Origin: Combretum micranthum
Taxonomy: Eukaryota > Streptophyta > Magnoliopsida > Myrtales > Combretaceae
DNA: 64,000 nucleotides
Reading direction: 5' to 3'
Assembly (NCBI GenBank): GCA_024138025.1
Contig: JAMXBD010000204.1
Span: 1 to 64,000, forward strand
Part shown: piece by piece, positions 12,499-22,488 of the stretch
How the letters are laid out: each line of letters starts with the position of its first letter
How positions within the stretch are numbered: the first letter of the stretch is position 1
Position numbers and translations under genes: made by a program
Notes under the pieces: generated by a model
Seen by the model: only the letters and a program-made list of their open reading frames with translations
The model's database searches: none
Told to the model about the DNA's origin: nothing

Positions 12499-12738
12499 TG
12501 TGGAAAAATACATGTATTCTATTTTTTAATTATAGAATCATACTAAATTAGGGGTCTTTGACCCATTAAATTGTTTGACCCATTAAATGAGTCATTAATG
12601 AGCCATTAAATGTTTGACTCATTAAATTAGGAGATTTTGCTATTAGTTGCCTTTTTATCCTTTAGACAACTTGTATATATTTGATTCATTGTAAACCTAA
12701 AAATAATATACAGAATTCTCTTTCAATATTTTACAACA
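12499..12738 (+). repeat. Copia 1 left LTR (240 bp)
   Basis: It begins TGTGG and ends ACAACA. It is identical to the right LTR by eye except for a 26-bp segment and one T that the right copy has in addition. Confidence 0.92.
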
Positions 12739-12750
12739 TGGTATCAGAGC
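12739..12750 (+). promoter_or_regulatory. Copia 1 primer-binding site
   Basis: tggtatcagagc directly abuts the left LTR and matches the 3' end of plant initiator tRNA-Met, the usual Copia primer. Confidence 0.9.
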
Positions 12751-12811
12751 AATTCATCCTGGAGTGCTTTTGATTTTCTGCTTCCACCTTTTTCTTTGTT
12801 CCTTCTTTTTC

Positions 12812-12937
12812 AACCGGCCTTAATTGCTGGTGGTTTTCTTTTTATCCTTATACCTACGACTAGCCAGCCTTAATTGCTGGAATTTCTCCTCTATTTTTGT
12901 TTTCATAGGTGCTATAGAGCCAGCCTTAATTGCTGGT
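12812..12937 (+). repeat. three copies of a 17-bp palindromic word
   Basis: ccagccttaattgctgg (first copy ccggcc...) occurs near 12814, 12863 and 12920 in the Copia 1 leader. Each copy has complementary arms ccagc and gctgg around a 7-base core. The spacing is about 50 and 57 bases. It is the most regular feature of the truncated leader; its function is unknown. Confidence 0.8.
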
Positions 12938-12965
12938 GTTGTTTCAATTTTTTTTATTCTGATTT

Positions 12966-14240
12966 GTGCTAAGCGACATGTCAGAAATTTGTTCTTTAGC
13001 ATATTCAGGTGAGTCTTCACTTTCTATTGGATTAAATGTTTCGGATGCTACCTTTTCCACCTCTTGGATTATGGATTCAGGAGCTACCGATCATATGACT
13101 CACTCACCAAATGTCTTTACCACCTATTCCCCATGCCCAAGCAATAAGAAAATCGCCACTGCAGATGGCACCCTAGCAATAGTTGCTGGTATAGGAGATG
13201 TCCAAATCAACCCGTCCATAACCTTAAAAAATGTTCTTCATGTTCCTAAATTACTCACCAATCTTATCTCTATACAGAAACTTACACAAGATTAACTTTG
13301 CAAAGTGATTTTTTACAATGATTATTGTGTATTTCAAGAAAAGAATTCGGGAGGACGATTGGACTTGCTAAAGAACAGGATGGTCTCTATTGTCTTAAGG
13401 TGTCAACTGGATCGAACGATTTCAAAAGCAGATTACCTCACTCATTAATGTCTGAATCCATATTGTTGAATAAAGAAAGAGCATTTCTTCGTCATTATCG
13501 GTTGGGTAATCCATCTTTCAGAATTGTTAAAGTTCTATTTCCTTTATTATTTTCTAAACTTGATGTTGAGAGTCTTCATTGTGAGGTGTGTGAGCTTGCT
13601 AAACACAAGCGTATACCTTTTCCAATCAGTAATAAAAGAAGCACTTTTCCTTTTTATCTTGTCCATACTGACATTTGGGGTCCCTCTATGATTCCCAATG
13701 TTTCTGGGGCACGATGGTTTGTGACTTTCATTGATGACTGTACTCGAGTCACTTGGGTTTTCTTGCTCAAACATAAATCCGATGTTAGTTTTGTGTTCCC
13801 TAAATTTGTTTCAATGATAAAAAATCAGTTTGGTGTGAGTATTAAACGATTAAGATCTGATAATGCTCGAGATTATTTTAATCAAATCCTCACTCCTTAC
13901 TGTCAAAAAGAGGGAATAATTCATGAGTCTTCATGTGTCAAAACACCACAACAAAATGGAGTGGCCGAGCGGAAAAATGGCCATCTTTTAGATCAAACCC
14001 GAGTTGTTGTTTCAAAAATTTGTTCCAAAACAGTTTTGGGCGGAAGCGGTTCTCACAGCCACATACCTTATTAATAAACTTCCTACTAGAGTCTTAGGAT
14101 TCAAAAGCCCAATGGAAGCGCTTTCCTCCTTCTATCCAAATCTGTTCACCACCAACAATCTTGTACCTCGCATTTTTGGGTATGTATCCTTTGTTCATGT
14201 CCACAATCAAGATAGAGGAAAACTTGTCCTCGAGCATTAA
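12966..14240 (+). pseudogene. Copia 1 protease and integrase part, broken
   Basis: The aspartic protease motif 'IMDSGATDHMT' is intact (about 13066-13100), followed by the 'VLHVPKLLTNLISI' block. The first frame ends at 13295. The integrase zinc-binding segment (H..H..C..C, about 13490-13610) and catalytic core follow: 'HTDIWGPS', 'RSDNARDYFN', then 'TPQQNGVAERKN', so Asp, Asp and Glu of the catalytic triad are all present. A frameshift at about 14010-14040 and a stop near 14238 break the chain. The leading segment carries no gag domains, unlike a full-length Copia. Confidence 0.9.
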
Positions 14241-14251
14241 AGTGTGTCTTC

Positions 14252-16463
14252 TTGGGATATTCCTCCACTCAGAAAGGGTATAAGTGCTATCATCCATCCA
14301 AGAAATTTTTTGTGTCTAGAGATGTCACTTTTAGTGAACAAGAGGCATATTTTACCCAACCTTATCTTCAGGGGGAGAGCTTTAGGGAAGATAAGGCAAA
14401 GAGTTCAGACAGTTTTCTTCTTGAATTGAGTGATCTTTCTGTATTGCCTACACATGTTGAGTCCCCAGCAGCACCTGCTGATCTTTCTGTATTGCCTACA
14501 CATGTTGAGTCCCCAGTAGCACCTGCTGATCTTTCTGTATTGCCTACACATGTTGAGTCCCCATCTAATCTAATTCCAAGTACACATGTTGCTAACCTGG
14601 AAAAATCTGTTTTTGAAGACGTGCGATTTGGTAAAAACTTGGTGTACTCAAGACAAAAAAAGGACACTCACAATCCAGGATCTGTGCAAGTTCAAGAGTC
14701 TGATCCGAATTCTCTAAATGAGGTAACAATTTCTGACTTTCCAGCCTTGCAAAGTGAAACTGAACCCCAAAATGATTGTGATGATCAAGACCTTCAATTG
14801 CCCTTAGGAAAGAAAAGAGAGAATGCACAAAAAGGCCACTTTACCCTTGTCACACTACCTTTCTTTTAAAAAATTCTCACCTACCTATAGAGCCTTCCTT
14901 ATCAACCTTAACACTATCACCATTCCCACCACCCTACCTGAGGCATTGTCTGATGAAAAGCGAAAGCAAGCCATGGACAGTGAAATGAAGGCACTTGAAA
15001 AGAACAAGACTTGGGAATTGGTCAGATTGCCAACATGGAAGAAGTTAATAGGTTGTAAATGGGTCTATACGGTAAAATATAAGGCTGATGGGTCAATTGA
15101 GAGATATAAGGCAAGGTTGGTAGCAAAGGGATATACGCAAACTTATGGAATTGACTATTTGGAGACGTTTGCACCAGTTGCCAAGATGAACACTATAAGA
15201 GTCATTTTGTCCTTAGCTGCTAACCTTGGGTGGAAGTTACAACAGTTTGATGTAAAAAATGCATTTCTATATGGAGAACCAAAGGAGGAGATCTATATGG
15301 AGGTCCCACCTGGTTATGGAAAAAATATGGATACTGGCACAGTGTGTAAACTGAACAAGGCTTTATATGGTTTGAAGCAATCTCCTAGGGCATGGTTTGG
15401 GAGATTTGCTAGAGTTATGTTGGAGACAGGATACAAACAGAGTCAAGGGGATCATACCTTATTCATCAAACACTCAGCGTCAGGGGGAGTGACAGCCTTA
15501 CTAGTGTATGTAGATGACATCATTTTGACTGGAAATGATGAAAAAGAGCAACAGTTTTTGAGTCAATGCCTAGCTAAAGAATTCGATATCAAGACTTTGG
15601 GGAGATTGAAGTATTTCTTAGGAATTGAAGTTTCTCATTCAAAGAAGGGGATTTTTATATCTCAACAGAAATATGTGACTGATTTGCTCAAGGAAACAGG
15701 TCAAGCTGCATGCAAACCAGCAAGTACCCCTATAGACTCGAATCACAAACTAGGGAATGCAGAGGAAGATGCCATGGTGAATAGGGAAATGTACCAACGT
15801 CTTGTTGGACGGCTCATTTACTTGTCTCATACCAGACCTGACATAGCTTATGTAGTAAGCTTGATAAGTCAATTCATGCATAGCCCAAGAGAGACTCATT
15901 TGCGAGCTGCATATAGGATTCTGCAGTACCTCAAAGGAACACCAGGAAGGGGGATTTTGTTTGAAAGAAATAAGGATGTAACTCTTGAAGCCTATACTGA
16001 TGCAGATTATGCAGGATCTACTGTTGACAGGAGATCAACAACAGGGTACTGCACTTTTCTTGGAGGAAATCTAGTGACATGGAGAAGCAAGAAACAAAGT
16101 GTGGTTGCACGATCTAGTGCTGAGGCTGAATTTCGTGCAATGGCTCAAGGCATATGTGAGTTACTATGGTTGAAAATCATCCTTGAAGACCTAAAAATTA
16201 ACTAGACTAGACCAATGAAGCTCTATTGTGACAATAAGTCTGCGATCAGCATAGCTCACAACCCAATTCAACATGATCGAACTAAACATATCGAGATTGA
16301 TAGGCATTTCATCAAGGAAAAATTGGACAGTGGCCTAATATGCACTCCATATGTATCAACACATGGACAGCTTGCAGACATTCTCACCAAGGGGCTGAGT
16401 AGTTCAACTTTTGAGAGGATTGTGTCCAAGCTGGGAATGGGAAGTCCCTATTCACCAGCTTGA
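14252..16463 (+). pseudogene. Copia 1 reverse transcriptase and RNase H part
   Basis: The integrase-RT spacer contains a 16-residue repeat (14430-14575). A frameshift at about 14823-14869 leads into a long open frame (to 16205) with the Copia reverse transcriptase: 'KTWELVRLP', 'GCKWVYTVKYKADGSIERY', 'QQFDVKNAFLYGE', '[13 protein letters not shown]' and the catalytic 'YVDD' near 15509. RNase H starts near 15990 ('AYTDADYAGSTVDRRSTTGY'). One TAG at 16203 separates the last 82 codons ('KLYCDNKSAISIAHNP'), which end at 16463 just before the polypurine tract. Only the stop and frameshifts prevent a full product. Confidence 0.9.
14430..14575 (+). repeat. 48-bp tandem repeat coding 16 residues
   Basis: Two full copies and a third partial copy of a 48-bp unit code 'DLSVLPTHVESPAAPA' repeats in the variable linker between integrase and reverse transcriptase. 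The copies are nearly identical, so the expansion is recent. Confidence 0.9.
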
Positions 16464-16470
16464 GGGGGAG

Positions 16471-16737
16471 TGTGGAAAAATACATGTATTCTATTTTTTA
16501 ATTATAGAATCATACTAAATTAGGGGTCTTTGACCCATTAAATTGTTTGACCCATTAAATGAGTCATATTGTTTGACCCATTAAATGAGTCATTAATGAG
16601 CCATTAAATGTTTGACTCATTAAATTAGGAGATTTTGCTATTAGTTGCCTTTTTTATCCTTTAGACAACTTGTATATATTTGATTCATTGTAAACCTAAA
16701 AATAATATACAGAATTCTCTTTCAATATTTTACAACA
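16471..16737 (+). repeat. Copia 1 right LTR (267 bp)
   Basis: Same sequence as the left LTR plus a 26-bp tandem duplication around 16555-16590 ('attgtttgacccatt' word repeated) and one extra T near 16652. Confidence 0.92.
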
Positions 16738-17641
16738 AGAGAAACTATTGATAGGTCTCTCCCTCACATGGCTTAAAACAAGTGTGATGGTGTAGATTCT
16801 ACCTCATAGGAGTCCACATTAGGAGCTGTCTCAAGAGGAGGCTGTAAGTCCTACTAAATCTGATCTTGACAAGAAACCACGGGGCTCTTATTCACCATAG
16901 AGTCAGATACATGGTTAGGTAGATCGTCATTTGGAAGAGAACAATCAACTGCTGGATCAGTTAAAGGGGGTTCTATCGGTTGTCCCTTAGGCTCATGCAC
17001 TTCATTACCAGCTTTTAAAGGGGAAACCACTTCCTCACTATTATCTCCATTAACATTACAAAGAGGGGTAGTAGTTGAACTATCAAGATGAGAACCAACT
17101 GAAATAGGTTTTTGCCTCTCTTTTTCCCTTGGCTCCAAACTTCTTTGTTCGACTCTTTAGGCATCAGAACTTCATTAGTACAACAAACATGCCCAAACAT
17201 CTTACAACTCAAGCAGCTAGGTGGGAGCCATTGATACTCCATAGTAATTAAGGCCAAAGAGCCATTGCCCCTCTCAATTTCTACTTGAGAAACCATATCT
17301 TCATGAGCATCGATTTCTATAAGAATTCTAGCTTGGTTAGCTTTATCCCTGGAAGTTGTAAGAGAAACAGCTTGCAAAGGTCTAACTACTGCATTGGCTG
17401 AATAGCTACACCATCAGCATCAAGGTATTTACAAGGGACATGGGAGAAGATAACCCAAAGGTTGTGGTTTATTCAATGACATACCAGGACACCATCTCTG
17501 TAGCACAAGATACCTTTGTGCAAAATACCAAGGCCTACTTAAGATTGTATACAAGTTGGAGCTAGCTGAAAACCGAAAGTAAAAGAATCCTTCTTTACTA
17601 GCTAAAGCATCTAGAATTCCATGGTTTTTCCACAACCTTAA
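16738..17641 (-). pseudogene. LINE ORF1, C-terminal half (DUF4283 and zinc knuckle)
   Basis: ORF1 of plant L1 elements is an RNA-binding chaperone. Minus-strand reading gives the DUF4283-type block 'GFFYFRFSASSNLYTIL', then 'PWYFAQRYLVLQRWCPGM' (17480-17590), and the zf-CCHC_4 block 'LPPSCLSCKMFGHVCC' (17190-17235), followed by an acidic/Pro-rich tail (16854-17138). A stop or frameshift separates these parts near 17430. The N-terminal half lies beyond Copia 2 at 22489-23028. Confidence 0.75.
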
Positions 17642-17881
17642 TGTTGTAATATCACGGATAAAATGAGAGTTGTTTGATTGTTGTATGATATCTTTTTGTT
17701 TAGGAAAAGATAAACCTGTGCTTATTTTTAGGAGAAGATAAATGTAGCTGTTTGTTAGCAAGCCTATCCGGTTATTAGCAAGATATTAGGATTTTTTGTT
17801 ATCTCTTTGTACTTAAATAGGCGTGTAACATTCCTCATTAGATTTATCAGAGAATGAAAATTATTCATCTCTATTTCTTCA
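17642..17881 (+). repeat. Copia 2 left LTR (240 bp)
   Basis: TGTTG...TTCA. It differs from the right LTR at two positions by eye: G versus A in 'tatccggttatt', and A versus T in 'atcagagaatg'. Confidence 0.95.
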
Positions 17882-17894
17882 TGGTATCAGAGCC
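17882..17894 (+). promoter_or_regulatory. Copia 2 primer-binding site
   Basis: tggtatcagagcc immediately follows the left LTR and fits initiator tRNA-Met priming. Confidence 0.9.
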
Positions 17895-17930
17895 ACCCTC
17901 CTATTTTTCTTAGCCGTTGAAGATCGGAAA

Positions 17931-18900
17931 TGGCTAAGATCAATGAGACAAATATGTCCATTGTTCCTCCATTAAACCTTGAAAACCCATCCATGCAAAT
18001 CACCATTCATAAGCTGAATGGGATTAATTTTTTGCAATGGTCAAGATCTGTGACCTTGTATCTTTGAGGCAAAGGGCGCTTAGGCTATCTTACCGGAGAG
18101 ATAAAGGCGCCGGAAATCAATAGCCCTGAGTATCGAAGGTGGGATTCCGAGAATTCCATGATAATCGCATGGCTAATTAATTCTATGGAAACTGAAATTG
18201 GGCGAATGTACCTATTCATGTCCACTGCTAAGGAAGTTTGGGATGCTGTCAGGGAAACCTTTTCCGATCTAGAAAATTCCTCCCAAGTATTTGAACTAAA
18301 ATCAAAACTTCGGGATCAAAAGTAACTAGATTTGACCGTAACCCAATACTATAGTATCCTACACAATCTATGGCAAGAGATTGATCTATTTTATGATGCT
18401 GAGTGGAAATGCACTGAGGATGCACTCTTGTACAGAAGAATGTTGGATAAGGAGAGGCTATTTGATTTTTTGTATGGCCTGAACAAAGAGTTGGATGAAG
18501 TGCGTGGGCGAATCTTGGGAAAATCCCCCTTACCATCTATTCGTGAAGCGTTTGCTGAAGTTAGACGTGAAGAAAGCCGCAAGCGTGTCATGCTGGGATC
18601 CTCCCAGCTCCGATGCAGACCACTCTGCCCTAATGACACGACGGAATGACAGCACTAGTAACACGACTATTACTAGACGGGAAAGACCTTGGTGTGAACA
18701 TTGTCGTAAGAAAGGCCACACCAAGGACACATGCTGGAAACTACATGGGAAGCCAGCTGATTGGAAGCCTAGAAGTTCCTCAGGTCCTCGTGGATATACG
18801 GCTGCAAGAACAGACCCGAATCCATTTACTCCTAAGCAAATAGAGCAGCTCCAACGTCTTCTAAGCCATGCGCAGCCCATCACTTCCGAACAGCAGCCCA
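17931..18900 (+). pseudogene. Copia 2 gag, broken
   Basis: Gag packages the element RNA. The frame from 17931 contains the Copia gag N-terminal block 'ITIHKLNGINFLQWSRSV' and 'EVWDAVRETFSD'. It is interrupted by TGA (about 18066) and TAA (about 18324), each one C-to-T step from a sense codon. After a frameshift near 18500-18650 the zinc knuckle follows, with the canonical spacing C-x2-C-x4-H-x4-C ('CEHCRKKGHTKDTC', about 18686-18730). Confidence 0.9.
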
Positions 18901-18949
18901 TTTCGTCTGCCTGTCATGGCACTAATTCAGGTATTTTGCCTACCGCCCT

Positions 18950-20200
18950 TACTGCTGATATGTCTCCATGGATTGTTGACTCCGAAGCATCAGAACACAT
19001 GACTGGTCAATCCCAACAATTTACTACCTACAGGCCATGCTCAGGTAATTTGCAAATAAAAATTGTTGATGGCTCCTTGTACACGGTTGCTGGGAAAGGC
19101 TCAATTCGTGCTTCACCTCATCTTACCCTACATAATGTTCTTCATGTTCCCAATCTTTCTTGCAACCTTCTTTCTATAAGTAAACTTACCCATGACCAGA
19201 ATTATGTTGCAAAGTTCTCACCTTCCCATTGTGAATTTCAGGAGTTACTCTCGGGGAGGATGATTGGGAGTGCGAAGGAATGTAGCGGGTTGTACTACCT
19301 TGATGTTGAAGCCCTCACTCCAGCTCAAGATAATAAACTTTCTGGTTCTAGTTGTATTGCATCTAGTTGCAATGAAATTATGAGATGGCACTATAGATTA
19401 GGTCATCCTAGCTTTCCTTATTTAAAACATTTGTTCCTTGCTTTGTTTAGAAATAAAAGCTTGAGCTCCTTCCATTGTGAGGTCTATCATTTGGCAAAAC
19501 AAACTCGTGCAGTATTTCGATCTCGCCTTTTATAAAGAATCACTACCTTTTTCATTAATCCATAGTGACATATGGGGTCCCTCTAGTGTTCAAAATATAT
19601 CTAATACTAGATGGTTTATTACCTTTATTGATGACCATACAAGAGTATGCTGGGTGTATCTTCTTAAAGATAAATCCGAGGCTGCAAATACATTCAAAAA
19701 CTTCCATGCCATGGTCAAAACCCAATTCAATACTGACATCAAAGTTTTGCATACTGATAATGGCACCGAGTATTTCAATACCATGTTAGGGAATTACCTA
19801 AAAACACATGGGAATATCCACAAAAGTTCATGTGTAAGAACACCCCAAAAAAATGGAATTGCCAAAAGAAAAAATAGACATTTGTTAGAAGTAGCCCGGG
19901 CCCTCATGTTTACTACTAGTGTTCCAAAACACTTTTGGGGGGAAGCTATTTTAACAGTAGCCTACTTAATCAATCGTATGCCATCACGTGTCCTACAACA
20001 TCAAACCCCGTTGTCTCTTCTGTTGAAAGCTTATCCTCACACTCATCTTCTTTCGAATATTCCTTTAAAAACATTCGGGTGTGTCTCTTATGTTCACATT
20101 CCAAGCTCAATCCGGAACAAATTCGAACCTCGTGCCCATAAGTGTATCTTTCTTGGTTATTCATCTACACAAAAAGGGTATAAATGTTACAATCCACAAA
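18950..20200 (+). pseudogene. Copia 2 protease and integrase, catalytic residues lost
   Basis: The protease site reads 'IVDSEASEHMT' (about 18973-19005), with Glu in place of the invariant Gly of D-S-G. The integrase zinc-binding part is at 19385-19500, with a frameshift near 19490. The core has 'HSDIWGPSS' and 'HTDNGTEYFN', but the third catalytic position reads 'NGIAKRKN' (about 19855-19878), where Glu is expected in 'AERKN'. Both changes are single G-to-A steps. The element therefore could not supply its own protease or integrase. Confidence 0.88.
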
Positions 20201-20619
20201 ATAGGCGCATGTATATTTCCATGGATGTTACATTTCATGAGTCTCAATCCTTTTCAAATTACACTTCGCTTCAGGGGGCCACAATGACAGAAGCTTCAGA
20301 CGCTTGTTTTTGGGAAACTAGTCTTCCTTCTCTTGTTCCAGAAAATCCACTTATAATCCCAGGTTCCGATAAGGCCAAAGAGCGCGTCACTGAACCAAAG
20401 CTCCAAGTTTATACACGACGACGGGAGAGTAAACAAAAGGAGGTACAGCCCCCTACAGAAACTTCTCCTCAAGAGTCCGAACCAGAGGCAATCAATCAGG
20501 TAAGTGAGCCTTTGAATACCATGGAATATGTTAACCAAGATAACACTGTCATATCAGAACCAAATCTTTCAGAACCTCCAATTGCAAAGAGAAAGGGAAC
20601 TAGGAGTTGCACACTACAT

Positions 20620-22237
20620 CCAATATCCAATTTTCTGGGTTTCAGTAAGCTGACTTCGACATACAAAGCATTTGCAACCAAGCTTGATGAGATAGTTATA
20701 CCACGCTGTATTGAGGAAGCACTCCAGCAACCCGAATGGAAGCAAGCAGTAGACGAAGAGATGACAGCTTTAGAGAAAAATAAGACCTAGGAAATTATTA
20801 CTCAACCAAAGGATAAACATATTGTAGGATGCAAGTGGGTCTTCATCTAAAGTTTAAAGCCGATGGAACGGTGGAGCGGTATAAGGCACGACTGGTAGCA
20901 AAGGGATTCACCCAGACGTATGGAGTGGACTACATGGAAACCTTTGCACCCATGGCCAAACTCAATACAGTAAGGGTTATACTCTCCATTGCAGCTAATC
21001 TTGATTGGCCACTACAACAACTCGACATCAAGAATGCATTCTTGAATGGGAATTTGGAAGAAGAAGTATTTATGAGAATTCCCTCTGGTTTTGAAGAAAA
21101 GTATGGGACGGGAAGCGTTTGCTATTTAAGAAAATCACTATATGGATTGAAGCAGTCTCCACGGGTTTGGTTTGAGCGTTTCAACCAAGTAGTTAAAGGC
21201 TTGGATATATGCAAGGACAATCTGATCACACTCTCTTCTTCAAACACTCCGAAAATGGTAAAATGGCCATCTTAATCGTGTATGTTGATGATATAATTTT
21301 AACGGGTGATGGTATTGAAGAGTTAGAGCAACTTAAGAAAATCTTAGCTCAAGAATTCGAAGTAAAGGATCTTGGTCAGCTACGATATTTCCTAGGGTTG
21401 GAAATTGCGAGAAGCAAAGAAGGAATTTCGGTTTCACAAAGAAAATATGTGACAGATTTGTTAAAGGAAACCGGAATGTTAGGCTACAAACCAGCAGCAA
21501 CACCGGTAGAGCCAAAAGCCAAATATAGAAGCAAGAGCGAGGAAACACTAGTGGACAAAGGACGGTATCAAAGACTTGTTGGAAAATTAATCTATTTATC
21601 TCACACTCGTCCAGATATTGCGTTTGCAGTGAGCTTGGTTAGTCAATATATGCATCATCCTCTTAAAGAACACTTAGAGGCAGCATATCGGATCCTTAGA
21701 TACCTTAAGGGAACACCTGGAATTGGCTTGTTTTTTAGAAAGGGCGAAGAAAGGAATATAGAAGCCTTTATGGATGCTGATTGGGCGGGCTCAACCGAGG
21801 ACCGAAGGTCTACAACCAGGTATTGTACGAAAGTTTGGAGTAATTTAGTAACTTGGAGAAGTAAGAAGCAACCCGTGGTAGCTCGGAGTAGTACTGAAGC
21901 TGAGTTTAGAGCTTTAGCTCAAGGGGTTTGCGAACTATTATGGATCAAACGGTTACTAAAGGAACTACAACTTTACAAAGCTGATCCAATGAAGTTGTAC
22001 AGCGACAATAGGTCAGCCATAAGTATTGCACACAACCCGGTACATCATGATAGAACCAAACATGTGGAGGTGGATAGGCATTTCATCAAAGAGAAGATTG
22101 AAGATGGAACTATCTGTATCACGTATATACCAAGCAAACAACAAGAAGCTGATGTACTCACAAAGGGACTCGCCAGCGATCAATTTGCTGATCTTATCAG
22201 CAAGCTGGGCATGTGGAATCTATATGCACCAGCTTGA
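20620..22237 (+). pseudogene. Copia 2 reverse transcriptase and RNase H, broken
   Basis: The reverse transcriptase begins near 20700 ('ALQQPEWKQAVDEEM'). TAG at 20788 replaces the conserved Trp codon of the 'KTWE' motif, and a frameshift follows near 20848. Further blocks are '[13 protein letters not shown]', '[12 protein letters not shown]', a frameshift near 21210, then the catalytic 'YVDDIILTG' (about 21280). RNase H follows ('AFMDADWAGSTEDRRSTT', 'LYSDNRSAISIAHNP') to the stop at 22237, directly before the polypurine tract. Confidence 0.9.
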
Positions 22238-22248
22238 GGGGGGGGGGG

Positions 22249-22488
22249 TGTTGTAATATCACGGATAAAATGAGAGTTGTTTGATTGTTGTATGATATCT
22301 TTTTGTTTAGGAAAAGATAAACCTGTGCTTATTTTTAGGAGAAGATAAATGTAGCTGTTTGTTAGCAAGCCTATCCAGTTATTAGCAAGATATTAGGATT
22401 TTTTGTTATCTCTTTGTACTTAAATAGGCGTGTAACATTCCTCATTAGATTTATCAGTGAATGAAAATTATTCATCTCTATTTCTTCA
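22249..22488 (+). repeat. Copia 2 right LTR (240 bp)
   Basis: Preceded by the polypurine tract gagggggggg... (22236-22248) and followed by the target duplication cttaa. Confidence 0.95.

Larger units (their letters stand above)
12499..16737 (+). mobile_element. Copia LTR retrotransposon 1, gag-deleted
   Basis: Two LTRs (12499-12738 and 16471-16737), a primer-binding site complementary to initiator tRNA-Met (tggtatcagagc at 12739) and a polypurine tract (gagggggag, 16462-16470) bound a plus-strand Copia. Domain order is protease, integrase, reverse transcriptase, RNase H. Only about 320 bases separate the primer site from the protease, so gag is essentially gone. Flanks are agagg (12494-12498) and agaga (16738-16742), a target duplication with one mismatch. 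It sits in the LINE between ORF1 and ORF2. The coding region carries frameshifts and a stop. Confidence 0.92.
17642..22488 (+). mobile_element. Copia LTR retrotransposon 2, full length
   Basis: LTRs 17642-17881 and 22249-22488 (both 240 bp, two substitutions between them), primer-binding site at 17882 and polypurine tract 22236-22248. The 5-bp target duplication cttaa is perfect at 17637-17641 and 22489-22493. The order gag, protease, integrase, reverse transcriptase, RNase H is complete, but several stops and catalytic changes are present. The insertion splits LINE ORF1. The protein is clearly related to Copia 1, including the same '...APA' C terminus next to the polypurine tract. Confidence 0.95.

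Noticed and set aside
18249..18901. Minus-strand open frames across Copia 2 gag
   Set aside because: They overlap the well-supported plus-strand gag and lack any domain.
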